The notes beneath the pieces are model-generated. The model was not told the origin of the DNA. It saw only the letters and a list, made by a program, of their open reading frames with translations, and searched no databases. This document shows, piece by piece, positions 1 to 8,537 of a stretch of 64,000 nucleotides of DNA. Source of the stretch: Roseimarinus sp035271585 (lineage in GTDB: Bacteria; Bacteroidota; Bacteroidia; Bacteroidales; Prolixibacteraceae); NCBI GenBank assembly GCA_035271585.1, contig DATERL010000043.1, forward strand, positions 6,449 through 70,448, read 5' to 3'. Numbering within the stretch: the stretch's first letter is position 1; each line of letters begins with the position of its first letter. The translations under genes and the position numbers were made by a program.

Positions 1-91
1 AAAACTTTAATGTTTTTTACACTTTATTATTTTGAAATGGCAAATCCTTATCCCACTTTTGTAGGCTTTCAATCATTAACCAGAAAACAAC

Positions 92-1363
92 GTGAAAAAA
101 TATAGTCGTGAAATACTAGTACTCCTGCTTGCAGCAGCAATTATTATTGTTTACATTATTTATCAATCTAAAAAAGAATTACAGCCCAATACAAAAGACC
201 ATATTACGGTAATCGAGGAGGTAAAATTAGCATGGGGTTTTCCGCTAAATTCTATTACAATTGATACCGCCATAGTTAAACAGAACCAAAACCTGTCTGA
301 TATTCTGTATCCTCTGGGGCTTAATGCTCAGGCAATTGATAAAATTGCACGTAATTCAAAAGAGGTTTTTGATGTTCGGCGCATTAGGGCTGGCAACAAA
401 TACTACCTCATTAATTGCGACACAGTTCGATCACCACAACACTTGGTTTACGAGGAGTCAATGATTAATTACATTGTATTTAACCTCGACAGCCAAACCG
501 TTTACCGAGGGCAAAAAGAGATCGATACACTTCTACAAACCTCGGGTGGTACCATTACCTCATCGCTGTGGAATGCGTTTGTCGACAATGGTGCTTCGCC
601 CGTTTTGGCCGTTGAGTTATCAGATATTTTTGCATGGACCATTGACTTTTTTGGCATACAAGCCAACGATGAATTCAGGGTTATTTACGATGAACTTTTC
701 ATTGAGGATAAATTTGCCGGAATTGGACATATTCACGCAGCAAGATTTAAACATGCAGGAAGTAATATTTCGGCCTACTACTATAATAACAATGAACAAA
801 TCGGATACTTCGATGACGAAGGCAACAGTTTAAGAAAAGCCTTTTTGAAAGCTCCTTTGAATTTTTCACGAATCAGCTCTCATTTTTCAAATAGTCGGCT
901 ACACCCTATTTTAAAAATCAGACGACCGCACCATGGGGTCGATTACGCTGCGCCCAAAGGCACTCCTGTTTATTCAATTGGCGATGGCCTTGTAGTGAAA
1001 AAGGCATTTCAAGCCAGCGGAGGAGGCAACTACATCACCATAAAACACAATTCGGTTTACACCTCGCAATACATGCACCTGAGTAAATATGCGCCCGGCA
1101 TGGCATCTGGAGTGCGGGTCAAGCAAGGACAAGTAATTGGCTATGTGGGTTCTTCGGGGCTTGCTTCGGGGCCTCACCTCGATTTCAGAATTTACAAAAA
1201 TGGCACTCCGGTTGACCCATTAAAAGTTGAAGCACCGCCAGTTGAACCCATCAGCAATGAAAATAAAGAAGGGTTTATGATTCTTCGGGATTCATTAAAC
1301 ATTCGCTTACAACAAATTGAAACCCATAAACTGAAAAGCACGGAACTATTTGTTGCCGAATAG
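92..1363 (+). CDS. M23 family metallopeptidase (LytM-type cell-wall hydrolase)
   Basis: Predicted zinc endopeptidase cutting peptidoglycan cross-links in the periplasm. The 423-aa product starts with a membrane anchor (about residues 7-24), then a ~250-aa linker region, then an M23 domain (about 270-380). The first zinc motif is visible as HHGVDYAAP (HxxxD), followed by the GxGGNYITIKH strand and the YMHLSKY segment. The second motif reads GPHLDF, so the usual HxH is HxD, with Asp in place of the last His ligand; I recall this form from other Bacteroidota members, so it need not mean inactivity. The gene converges with purN and overlaps its 3' end by 18 bp. Only 91 nt of upstream sequence is available and no clear promoter is seen there. 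Confidence 0.88.
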   Translation: MKKYSREILVLLLAAAIIIVYIIYQSKKELQPNTKDHITVIEEVKLAWGFPLNSITIDTAIVKQNQNLSDILYPLGLNAQAIDKIARNSKEVFDVRRIRAGNKYYLINCDTVRSPQHLVYEESMINYIVFNLDSQTVYRGQKEIDTLLQTSGGTITSSLWNAFVDNGASPVLAVELSDIFAWTIDFFGIQANDEFRVIYDELFIEDKFAGIGHIHAARFKHAGSNISAYYYNNNEQIGYFDDEGNSLRKAFLKAPLNFSRISSHFSNSRLHPILKIRRPHHGVDYAAPKGTPVYSIGDGLVVKKAFQASGGGNYITIKHNSVYTSQYMHLSKYAPGMASGVRVKQGQVIGYVGSSGLASGPHLDFRIYKNGTPVDPLKVEAPPVEPISNENKEGFMILRDSLNIRLQQIETHKLKSTELFVAE

Positions 1364-1912
1364 TAATTGATCGATAACCTTTGGGAAATTATCATATTCA
1401 AGTTGATGAACTTTAGCCGCAACGTCGTCGGGGGTATCGTTGGGCAACACCTCGCATTTTGCTTGAAAAATGATGTTTCCCTCGTCGTAATGCTCGTTCA
1501 CGTAATGAATAGTTATACCTGATTCTTTCTCCCCATTTTCGACAACCGCCTCGTGAACTTTGCTGCCATACATGCCTTTACCACCATAATTTGGCAACAA
1601 TGCTGGATGAATATTTACAACCTTGAAATGACTAACAATATTAGTCGGAACCAGCCACAAAAACCCAGCAAGAACCACTAAATCAACATCATAATCAACC
1701 AAACTTTTCAAAACGACATCGCTGTTATAAAACTGTTCACGATTAAAAACTAAGGTTGGAATGTTGAGTTTTTGAGCCCGTTGAAGTACAAAAGCACCTG
1801 GGTTATTCGAATAAATGCATACGACGTTCAAATATTCACTCGCGTAAAAATACTGAGCAATGTTCTCGGCATTTGAACCCGAACCTGAAGCAAAAATGGC
1901 TATTTTTTTCAT
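1346..1912 (-). CDS. purN: Phosphoribosylglycinamide formyltransferase (PurN)
   Basis: Transfers a formyl group from 10-formyl-tetrahydrofolate to GAR in the third step of purine synthesis; cytosolic. At 188 aa it has the usual length. Visible motifs: N-terminal nucleotide loop FASGSGSNAENI, the catalytic Asn/His in NIHPALLPNYGGKGMYG, and the later HYVNEHYDEGNIIFQ segment carrying the conserved Asp. It is a single gene on the minus strand; its 3' end overlaps the convergent M23 gene by 18 bp, and it is divergent from acpP. Confidence 0.95.
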   Translation of the reverse strand: MKKIAIFASGSGSNAENIAQYFYASEYLNVVCIYSNNPGAFVLQRAQKLNIPTLVFNREQFYNSDVVLKSLVDYDVDLVVLAGFLWLVPTNIVSHFKVVNIHPALLPNYGGKGMYGSKVHEAVVENGEKESGITIHYVNEHYDEGNIIFQAKCEVLPNDTPDDVAAKVHQLEYDNFPKVIDQLLFGNK

Positions 1913-2082
1913 TTATAAGATTTTAGGATGCAAAAATATTCGCAACTCGATTTTGCAAAAATAAACTAAGGATTGATTTAAATGGGCTTTAAAAGCAAAA
2001 AGATTGCATTAATGTGAGGTTTGTTATTTACTTTGCAGCGATAATTTTTTTAAGTATAATTATAAAATTAAAGATTACAACT

Positions 2083-2319
2083 ATGTCTGACATTACAGGA
2101 AAAGTTACAGCGATCATCGTTGATAAATTAGGAGTTGACGAAAGTGAAGTAACACCAGAGGCAAGTTTCACCAACGATTTAGGCGCAGATTCACTTGACA
2201 CTGTTGAGTTAATTATGGAATTCGAAAAAGAATTTGATATGGCTATACCTGACGACCAAGCTGAAAAAATTGGCACAGTAGGTGATGCTATCAAATACAT
2301 TGAAGAAAACATTAAGTAA
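2083..2319 (+). CDS. acpP: Acyl carrier protein
   Basis: Carries growing acyl chains on a phosphopantetheine arm in fatty acid synthesis. The start at 2083 gives the typical 78-aa protein (MSDITGKV...); an upstream in-frame ATG at 2014 would add 23 hydrophobic residues that do not belong to the family and is rejected. The attachment site is Ser37 in GADSLDTVE. It is followed 18 bp later by fabF and then rnc, the conserved Bacteroidota order. A TTTACTTTGC stretch near 2029-2038 resembles a -7 box and is the probable promoter region. Confidence 0.97.
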   Translation: MSDITGKVTAIIVDKLGVDESEVTPEASFTNDLGADSLDTVELIMEFEKEFDMAIPDDQAEKIGTVGDAIKYIEENIK

Positions 2320-2337
2320 TAACTTTTTATTTTTTCT

Positions 2338-3582
2338 ATGGAGCTCAAACGAGTAGTAGTAACAGGCCTTGGAACCATTAATCCTATTGGCAACAATATT
2401 GAAGAATATTGGAATAGTTTAATAAATGGAATTAGTGGTGCTGGTCCTATCACACGGTTTGATGCATCTAAAAGCAAAACGAGGTTTGCCTGCGAGGTTA
2501 AAAACTGGGATCCGCTCGATCATTTCGAACGGAAGGATGCCAGGAAGTACGATCCTTTTGCACAATTTGCAATGGTATCGGCCAAGCAGGCAATTCTCGA
2601 TTCGCAAATCAATTTAGAAACTATCGATAAAGATAGAGTTGGTGTTATTTGGGGAGCCGGCATTGGCGGCTTGTTTACTTTTCAAGAGGAAATTTTGGGA
2701 TTGAACATTGAAAACCCTAAAACAACACCTTACTTTATTCCTAAAATGATTGCGAATATTGCCAGTGGATGTATTTCAATCGAGTATGGATTCAGAGGAC
2801 CAAACTTCACCACAGTAACAGCTTGCGCATCGTCGGCAAACGCCATAATCGATGCATTTAATTATATCAGAATGGGTAAAGTCGATGTGGTGGTTTCGGG
2901 AGGTTCCGAAGCAGCTATAACATTGGCTGGAGTTACTGGTTTTAATTCGATGCGTGCCATATCGACCCGCAACGATGACCCGGCAACGGCTTCTCGACCA
3001 TTTGACAAAGACAGAGATGGATTTGTAATGGCCGAAGGTGCTGCCACCTTGATTCTTGAAGAGTATGAACACGCCATTAAAAGAGGTGCTAAAATATATG
3101 CAGAAGTTGCTGGTGGAGCATTAACCGCCGATGCATATCACATGACCGCCCCCGATCCTGAAGGAAACGGTGCGTGCAAAGTAATGCAACTGGCATGTGA
3201 AGATGCAGGTATCGCTTTAACCGACATCGACTATATAAATGTACACGGCACATCGACCGGACTGGGCGACATTGCCGAACCAAAAGCTATTATAAAAACA
3301 TTTGGCGAACACGCTTACAAATTAAGCATCAGTTCAACCAAATCAATGACTGGGCACCTTTTAGGGGCAGCTGGTGCTGCTGAAAGCATTGCTGCTATTC
3401 TGGCCATTCGAAATAGCCTGATTCCACCAACCATTAACCAATTTGAACTCGATCCAGAAATTGATTCCAAGTTGGATTTCACCTTTCATAAAGCAAAACA
3501 AAAAGAGGTCAATTACGCCTTAAGTAATACCTTTGGTTTTGGTGGACACAACGCTTCGATTATTTTTAAGAAAATAAAATGA
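2338..3582 (+). CDS. fabF: 3-oxoacyl-[acyl-carrier-protein] synthase II
   Basis: Condenses malonyl-ACP with acyl-ACP, the elongating step of fatty acid synthesis. The 414-aa protein has the KAS II thiolase fold with the Cys-His-His triad visible: Cys163 (TACASSANA), His303 (HGTSTGLGD) and His340 (MTGHLLGAAG). The full domain is present with no truncation. It lies in the acpP-fabF-rnc operon and its stop codon overlaps the rnc start (ATGA at 3579-3582), so translation of the two is likely coupled. Confidence 0.97.
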   Translation: MELKRVVVTGLGTINPIGNNIEEYWNSLINGISGAGPITRFDASKSKTRFACEVKNWDPLDHFERKDARKYDPFAQFAMVSAKQAILDSQINLETIDKDRVGVIWGAGIGGLFTFQEEILGLNIENPKTTPYFIPKMIANIASGCISIEYGFRGPNFTTVTACASSANAIIDAFNYIRMGKVDVVVSGGSEAAITLAGVTGFNSMRAISTRNDDPATASRPFDKDRDGFVMAEGAATLILEEYEHAIKRGAKIYAEVAGGALTADAYHMTAPDPEGNGACKVMQLACEDAGIALTDIDYINVHGTSTGLGDIAEPKAIIKTFGEHAYKLSISSTKSMTGHLLGAAGAAESIAAILAIRNSLIPPTINQFELDPEIDSKLDFTFHKAKQKEVNYALSNTFGFGGHNASIIFKKIK

Positions 3583-4325
3583 TACGTTCATTGTTTAAAA
3601 GAATGAAACTCTTTTCTTCAAACAGAAAAGAGTTTTATTCATTTTTAAAAGAAACGCTTGGATTTTATCCTTCGAACCTTCATTTATATAATATTGCATT
3701 TACCCACCGATCGGCATCCTTGACCGATTCGATGGGAAACCCCATCAACAACGAAAGGCTCGAATACCTGGGCGACGCCATTTTAGGCGCTGTTGTTGCC
3801 GAATACCTTTATAACCGTTTTCCTCAACGCGACGAAGGCTTTTTAACCCAAATGCGTTCAAAAATGGTTAACCGGGCCATTCTTTCCGATTTAATGAAAG
3901 ACATGCACCTCGACAAACATTTAAAGTCGCGCACAATTGGAGCCACAGCCAATACCAGTATTTATGGCGATGCATTTGAGGCCATGATAGGCGCAATTTA
4001 TCTCGATCAAGGTTACGATAAAACAAAAAACGTTATTATTAAACGCATCATTAATCCTTATCTCGACTTAATTAAAATTGAAGAAGTTGACAATAATTTT
4101 AAAAGTCAACTCATCGAATGGGGACAAAAAAACAAATTGGAAATTAACTTCCAAACCTCGGAAGAAGAAAATCCAAAAACCAAGAGCAACCTATTTTATA
4201 CTTCAGTAGAAGTCGATAACCAAGTAAAAGGCAAAGGTCATGGCATTTCGAAAAAAGAATCGCAACAGAATGCCGCCCGCGAAGCATTACAGAAAATCGA
4301 CATCGAGGCCTCCCCTATTATTTAA
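3579..4325 (+). CDS. rnc: Ribonuclease III
   Basis: Cuts double-stranded RNA, including rRNA precursors. The 248-aa protein has the RNase III signature ERLEYLGDAIL with the catalytic acidic residues, the second acidic motif GDAFEAMIGAIYLDQGY, and a C-terminal double-stranded RNA-binding domain (about 170-240, ending QQNAAREALQKI). Its ATG overlaps the fabF stop by 4 bp. There is a ~20-residue basic N-terminal extension before the RNase III core, which is common in the phylum. Confidence 0.96.
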   Translation: MIRSLFKRMKLFSSNRKEFYSFLKETLGFYPSNLHLYNIAFTHRSASLTDSMGNPINNERLEYLGDAILGAVVAEYLYNRFPQRDEGFLTQMRSKMVNRAILSDLMKDMHLDKHLKSRTIGATANTSIYGDAFEAMIGAIYLDQGYDKTKNVIIKRIINPYLDLIKIEEVDNNFKSQLIEWGQKNKLEINFQTSEEENPKTKSNLFYTSVEVDNQVKGKGHGISKKESQQNAAREALQKIDIEASPII

Positions 4326-4471
4326 ACAGCACACCAACATTTACTACTTTCTAAGTTAATATCATTTGTTTTTTAATCGTTTAACTACGACCAATCATTT
4401 AAAACGGGTTAAAAAAAGTTTACAAGCGGTTAAATAATGTTAAGCAACCCGTTATCATCGTTACAAACATT

Positions 4472-4479
4472 TATATTTG
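4472..4479 (+). promoter_or_regulatory. Candidate -7 box (TATATTTG) of the two-component operon
   Basis: TATATTTG matches the Bacteroidota TAnnTTTG consensus. It ends only 4 nt before the annotated ATG at 4484, so a transcript from it would be nearly leaderless, or translation would start at the second in-frame ATG (4496). No good -33 TTTG box is seen at the expected spacing. Confidence 0.4.
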
Positions 4480-4483
4480 CTTC

Positions 4484-6031
4484 ATGGGTAAACGAATGAT
4501 ATATGTCCTTATAATTGGAATGTCGATAGTATTAACACTACTGGTTTTAGTACAAGTTAATGTTATCGAAAAAGCAGCCAATATCAAGGAAGAACAATTC
4601 GACCAATTAGTTAAACGTTGTTTAATGAGAGTTGCCACCCGCCTCGAAGAACAAGAAGCCAAAGAATTTATCTTCATCGAACAACAAAAACTACAGCAAC
4701 AAATTGGCATTCAGATTGGTAAAAACAACGAAGCCAACACCATAAGCCAAAAACACATCAACTTTTCAATCAACATGACGCAAGATGCCAGTGGAAACAT
4801 AAAAGCCAGTGCATCGATACAGGAGCTCGACACCATTATGCCGCCCCCCATTCAAGATCCCGCTGCCTTCAAGTTATTGGCCGAAATGAATAACTGGGAG
4901 CAAGAACGTTTTTACCAGAGTTTTCAAAACCGTTCAACATTTGCCCGAAACTTACAATACCAGCTTGCTCTGTCAAATCGCCCTATCGAACAACGAATTA
5001 ACCATCAACTACTTGAGCAACTGATTCAAAAAGAATTTATTTCGAACGGAATTGAACTCGAATACGAATATGTTATAAAAACGTACAATCAAGGAGAGGA
5101 AAAAACAATTCTAAATTCGACGAATTATAAAAACAATCGTAAAAAAGAACACCAAACACCACTTTTCACCAACGATATTGGTACGCAAAAACCCAACTAT
5201 TTGAAAGTGTATTTTCCACGCGATAGGTATCAATTTCTTTCAGACACGGGGTTCATGGTTTTACCAACAGTCATTCTTATGTTGCTCATTGTAGGTATTT
5301 TCACCTATACCATCATTGTAATTCTTAAACAGAAAAAACTTTCGATCATTAAAAACGATTTTATCAACAACATGACTCACGAATTAAAAACCCCTATTTC
5401 GACCATTTCGTTGGCATCGCAAATGCTACGCGATTCATCGGTCAATTCAGCGCCCTCGGCACTGGAACGAATTTCGGGAGTTATTTATGACGAAAGTAAA
5501 CGCCTGAGCATGCAGGTTGAAAAGGTTTTACAAACGGCTGTATTTAACGAGGGGCGTTTAAAAATGAAGTTTAAAAACTTCGATCTCAACGAAGTAATCA
5601 CTACCGTTGTTCAGAACTTCGAAATCAGGGTTCAATCGTCAAACGGTATCATTTCGCTGCTTAAAAATGCCGATCGCTGTATAATTTCTGGCGATCAAGT
5701 GCATATCACAAATGTTTTATTTAACTTGCTCGACAATGCAATAAAATATAGTAAAGAGGATCCTATAATTGAAGTGGTTACCGAAAACATAAAAGACCAA
5801 ATTGTGGTGTCAATTAATGACAACGGAATTGGAATTGCGAAAGAAAACCAAAAACAAATATTTGAACGATTCTTCAGGGTTCCAACTGGTAACGTGCACG
5901 ACGTTAAGGGCTTTGGCCTTGGATTACACTATGTGAGTAAAATTATAGAAGCTCACAAAGGCACCATCAAAGTTGAAAGTGCATTAAATAAAGGAACAAA
6001 ATTCTTAATCTATTTTCCCTTAAAAAATTAA
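4484..6031 (+). CDS. Membrane sensor histidine kinase (RprX-like)
   Basis: Sensor half of a two-component system; autophosphorylates on His and passes the phosphate to the adjacent regulator. The 515-aa protein has an N-terminal membrane segment (about 5-25), a ~230-residue extracytoplasmic region rich in Gln and Asn, a second membrane segment (about 257-282), then the kinase core: H-box NNMTHELKTPIS with His299, N-box NLLDNAIKYS, G1 box INDNGIGIA, F-box ERFFRV and G2 box GFGLGLHYV. All ATP-binding motifs are intact. The response regulator starts 2 nt after the stop. Architecture and pairing resemble RprX/RprY of Bacteroides; the signal cannot be read from sequence. Confidence 0.92.
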   Translation: MGKRMIYVLIIGMSIVLTLLVLVQVNVIEKAANIKEEQFDQLVKRCLMRVATRLEEQEAKEFIFIEQQKLQQQIGIQIGKNNEANTISQKHINFSINMTQDASGNIKASASIQELDTIMPPPIQDPAAFKLLAEMNNWEQERFYQSFQNRSTFARNLQYQLALSNRPIEQRINHQLLEQLIQKEFISNGIELEYEYVIKTYNQGEEKTILNSTNYKNNRKKEHQTPLFTNDIGTQKPNYLKVYFPRDRYQFLSDTGFMVLPTVILMLLIVGIFTYTIIVILKQKKLSIIKNDFINNMTHELKTPISTISLASQMLRDSSVNSAPSALERISGVIYDESKRLSMQVEKVLQTAVFNEGRLKMKFKNFDLNEVITTVVQNFEIRVQSSNGIISLLKNADRCIISGDQVHITNVLFNLLDNAIKYSKEDPIIEVVTENIKDQIVVSINDNGIGIAKENQKQIFERFFRVPTGNVHDVKGFGLGLHYVSKIIEAHKGTIKVESALNKGTKFLIYFPLKN

Positions 6032-6033
6032 AA

Positions 6034-6723
6034 ATGGATACAAAAGTAAAAATTCTTCTGGCTGAGGATGATGAAAACCTCGGGTTGCTATTAAAAGAGT
6101 ATTTAATAGCAAAAGGTTATGAAACCGACCTTTTCCCCGATGGCGAAACGGCTTATCATGGTTTTATGCGAAAACAATACAACCTTTGCCTGCTCGACGT
6201 GATGATGCCTAAAAAAGACGGTTTTTCGCTCGCAAAAGACATTCGCCTCATTAATAACGATATACCAATCATTTTCTTAACCGCAAAAAACCTTAAAGAA
6301 GATGTTATTGAAGGCTTCAAAATTGGCGCCGACGATTACATGACCAAGCCTTTCAGCATGGAAGAACTTATTTTTAGGATTGAAGCCATTTTAAGAAGAA
6401 TTTCGAACGAAAATCAAAACAACGATCAAACAATTTTTCAAATTGGACTATACACTTTCGACACATTAAAACAATTGTTAATACACGGCGATGAAGAAGT
6501 AAAACTCACTACCAAAGAATCGGATTTGTTGCGTTTGCTGACCATTAATGCCAACAAAGTACTTGAACGCAACTATGCGCTTAAGGCAATCTGGATCGAC
6601 GATAATTACTTTAATGCCCGAAGCATGGACGTTTACATTACAAAGCTCCGCAAACACCTGAAACACGACCCTTCGGTGGAAATAATTAACGTTCATGGCA
6701 AAGGCTATAAGTTAATAGTTTAA
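6034..6723 (+). CDS. OmpR-family response regulator (RprY-like)
   Basis: DNA-binding partner of the preceding kinase. The 229-aa protein has a receiver domain (about 1-120) with the acidic pocket LLAEDDE, phospho-acceptor Asp55 in LLDVMMPKKDG, the switch Thr in FLTAKN and Lys in DDYMTKPFS, followed by a winged-helix effector domain (about 135-229) ending VHGKGYKLIV. It is the last gene of the operon; 40-50 bp downstream lies the large foldable element at 6766-6882. Confidence 0.94.
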   Translation: MDTKVKILLAEDDENLGLLLKEYLIAKGYETDLFPDGETAYHGFMRKQYNLCLLDVMMPKKDGFSLAKDIRLINNDIPIIFLTAKNLKEDVIEGFKIGADDYMTKPFSMEELIFRIEAILRRISNENQNNDQTIFQIGLYTFDTLKQLLIHGDEEVKLTTKESDLLRLLTINANKVLERNYALKAIWIDDNYFNARSMDVYITKLRKHLKHDPSVEIINVHGKGYKLIV

Positions 6724-6765
6724 AAGGGATTGCTAAATTATTAGATACTAGACAATAGATATCGG

Positions 6766-6882
6766 AAAATTGTATGTTACATAAGGGTTTGCGTGTGATT
6801 ATCTGTCCGGTTACGGACGAGATAATGAGCGGAAAACCGCTGCTGGCAAACCACTGAACCCCTTATGGAATATACAAAATGT
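6766..6882. repeat. Branched foldable element (attC-like or structured RNA), ~117 nt
   Basis: Long imperfect inverted repeat enclosing two strong hairpins. Outer arms: TTGTATGTTACATAAGGG (6770-6787) against CCCCTTATGGAATATACAA (6859-6877), continuing inward as GGTTTGC (6786-6792) against GCAAACC (6846-6852). Hairpin 1 is 6798-6826: ATTATCTGTCCG, loop GTTA, CGGACGAGATAAT. Hairpin 2 is 6828-6841: AGCGG-AAAA-CCGCT. It abuts the left TGTTAACGGC boundary of the cassette-like unit. The folded shape recalls integron recombination sites, but the R'/R'' consensus boxes are not clearly matched, so the class stays open; it could also be a structured RNA or terminator-like repeat. Confidence 0.6.
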
Positions 6883-8242
6883 TAACGGCTGCCTTTAATT
6901 GTTTTTTTATTTTTGAACAATAAATATATCACTCGCAAATGATATGTTATGATAATGTTCGAAAAATATTTCTTTCCCATTCTTCCAATATTTTGGTCCA
7001 TAAAAATTTGGGTGGTTTTCATTTGCTAAAACATATACATCTCCATTCGATGATGCTATTTCACAAATTTCACCATATAAGCTATTTGTTGAAATCCATT
7101 TTTCAACACCATTTACCCATAATGTTGCATAACTATGATTAATACTTTCGTCATAAACAACTCCTGACACATATAAGTCATTCCCAGAAATTGTCATTGA
7201 ACGAGCAAAAGTAGGTGAACTTCTTTCTGATAAAATGAATTCTTTATCATCCACCCAATATTTGGCTAAATACTTATTGTTTAGACTTCCATTAACCAAT
7301 GCATATACCTTATTGTCTTTGATGTAAATGTCGTGAGCATATGCAGTATTGCTCCTTGTAATCTCAATTTCTTCTCCATTTTTCCAGTATTTGGCTACCT
7401 CATAGTTTGTCTTGTTTTCATAGACATTAGAATAACCTACGACATAAATATCTCCATTTGTGATTGTAATTGCATTAGCAATCGAGAATAGTGCATTCTC
7501 GTCTAAATAATTAACAATTCCGTTTTTCCATAAAGTTGCGGTTGTAACACCGTTTTCTTTTACTTCACAACCTACAACGTATACGTCATTTTGTGAAACT
7601 GCAATATCTCTGACCTGACTATGTTTTTCAGATAAAACAATTTCTTTACCATTTATCCAGCACTTTGCAACTGGATAACCTTCACTCGTATAATCATCTC
7701 CTGCGACATAAATGTTTTCATCTAACGCATGAATTGCTTTTCCTATAATTCGGAACTTTGCTTCGGTAACCTGAGTCGGAATTCCATTTTTCCAGCACAT
7801 TAATTTTTTTCCTTGATTTCCTAAAATATAAACATCATTGTCCGCATCATAGACACCGATTATTGTAATATTGCATGATTGACTTTGAATTCCATTTACT
7901 TTTACGTAAACCATTGCTTGGCCTGGTGCAACTCCGATTACAATTCCATTGTCCACAATTACTCGGTTAGTGTCTGTACTAAACCATTCGATTTGTAAAC
8001 TGTCTGGTTTTTCTGGATAATAACTATCAATGGACAAGGTTGATTCTTCATTAACTCTAATAATAATCTCATTTTTGTCAAGTTCAACAACGGTGAGAAA
8101 TGAATCAGGTAATTTTTCGCAGGCATATGACAAAATTAATGTCAATAGCGTGAGGTAAAATAGTTTCATTTTAAACTTTATTGGTTTGTTTTATATAGCT
8201 TTTGTTACAAAGTTCGCACCATTTTTTAGGTTGCCGTTAACA
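6880..8242. mobile_element. Cassette-like unit with inverted TGTTAACGGC ends
   Basis: The unit holds one minus-strand gene and is bounded by TGTTAACGGCTGCC (6880-6893) and its near-perfect inverted copy GGTTGCCGTTAACA (8229-8242; 12 of 14 positions match). Outside these ends sit related direct sequences: agatactagacaatagat (6743-6760) and a longer agatactagatattagacaatag version (8243-8265). Gene content inside uses fewer of the TCG and CTCGA-type codons that are frequent in the neighbours. No transposase or integrase lies inside, so movement would need an enzyme elsewhere. Calling it mobile is inference from the ends, the adjacent foldable element and composition. Confidence 0.45.
6907..8169 (-). 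CDS. Exported lipoprotein with Ig-like domain and repeated propeller-like motif
   Basis: Product of 420 aa with a lipoprotein signal (LILSYAC, Cys at about 17), a bacterial Ig-like (Big2-type) domain at about 25-105 (ending GVAPGQAMVYVKVNG), then about seven repeats of ~45 residues. Each repeat has a W-x-N-G core (CWKNG, CWING, LWKNG, YWKNG, LWVNG) followed by a strand such as DVYVVG or DIYVVGY. This suggests a closed beta-propeller outside the cell. No catalytic residues are recognised and no function is proposed. It is the only gene in the cassette-like unit 6880-8242, alone on the minus strand between plus-strand genes. Confidence 0.8.
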   Translation of the reverse strand: MKLFYLTLLTLILSYACEKLPDSFLTVVELDKNEIIIRVNEESTLSIDSYYPEKPDSLQIEWFSTDTNRVIVDNGIVIGVAPGQAMVYVKVNGIQSQSCNITIIGVYDADNDVYILGNQGKKLMCWKNGIPTQVTEAKFRIIGKAIHALDENIYVAGDDYTSEGYPVAKCWINGKEIVLSEKHSQVRDIAVSQNDVYVVGCEVKENGVTTATLWKNGIVNYLDENALFSIANAITITNGDIYVVGYSNVYENKTNYEVAKYWKNGEEIEITRSNTAYAHDIYIKDNKVYALVNGSLNNKYLAKYWVDDKEFILSERSSPTFARSMTISGNDLYVSGVVYDESINHSYATLWVNGVEKWISTNSLYGEICEIASSNGDVYVLANENHPNFYGPKYWKNGKEIFFEHYHNISFASDIFIVQK

Positions 8243-8436
8243 GATACTAGATATTAGACAATAGACATTAGATATAAAGGCAGAGGTTGTGATTAAGCAG
8301 TATGAATAGGTCTAATTTTATTATTGATTCGAAGGATAAAAGCGTTCGGAGTAAAATAAAAAAGACAGCATTAAAAACGTGGTTCCTACCTATAAACTAC
8401 ACATATTCACCCCTTTAAAACGTCCCTTTATCGATT

Positions 8437-8526
8437 AAAAAGTTAACAACCCTTAAGGGCTGTAACTTTTTAAGTTTCAAACCGACTTATTAAGTGTAGC
8501 ATTAAATGAAATCATTTAAACACTTA
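8437..8526 (+). promoter_or_regulatory. Two tandem palindromes in the upstream region of the 8538 gene
   Basis: First, 8437-8471 is a near-perfect palindrome: AAAAAGTTAACAACCCTT facing AAGGGCTGTAACTTTTT, with a central CCCTTAAGGG. Second, 8491-8526 folds as TAAGTGT/ACACTTA outside and AAATGA-AA-TCATTT inside, ending 11 nt before the ATG at 8538. They could be operator sites, a transcription attenuator or mRNA hairpins that hide the ribosome site. No gene ends just upstream, so a plain terminator role is less likely for the first. Confidence 0.45.
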
Positions 8527-8537
8527 AATAAATAGTT

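Noticed and set aside
2014..2082. 23-residue N-terminal extension of the acyl carrier protein from an upstream ATG
   Set aside because: Hydrophobic and foreign to the family; the internal ATG at 2083 gives the standard 78-aa protein.
6724..6906. Ordinary intrinsic terminator for the response-regulator gene
   Set aside because: The element is far larger and branched, and lacks a T-run directly after the hairpins; kept instead as a separate foldable element.
8302..8418. 38-codon plus-strand frame (MNRSNFIIDSKDKSVRSKIK...)
   Set aside because: No ribosome site, no family resemblance, and it ends just before the palindromes of the next gene; too short to support.
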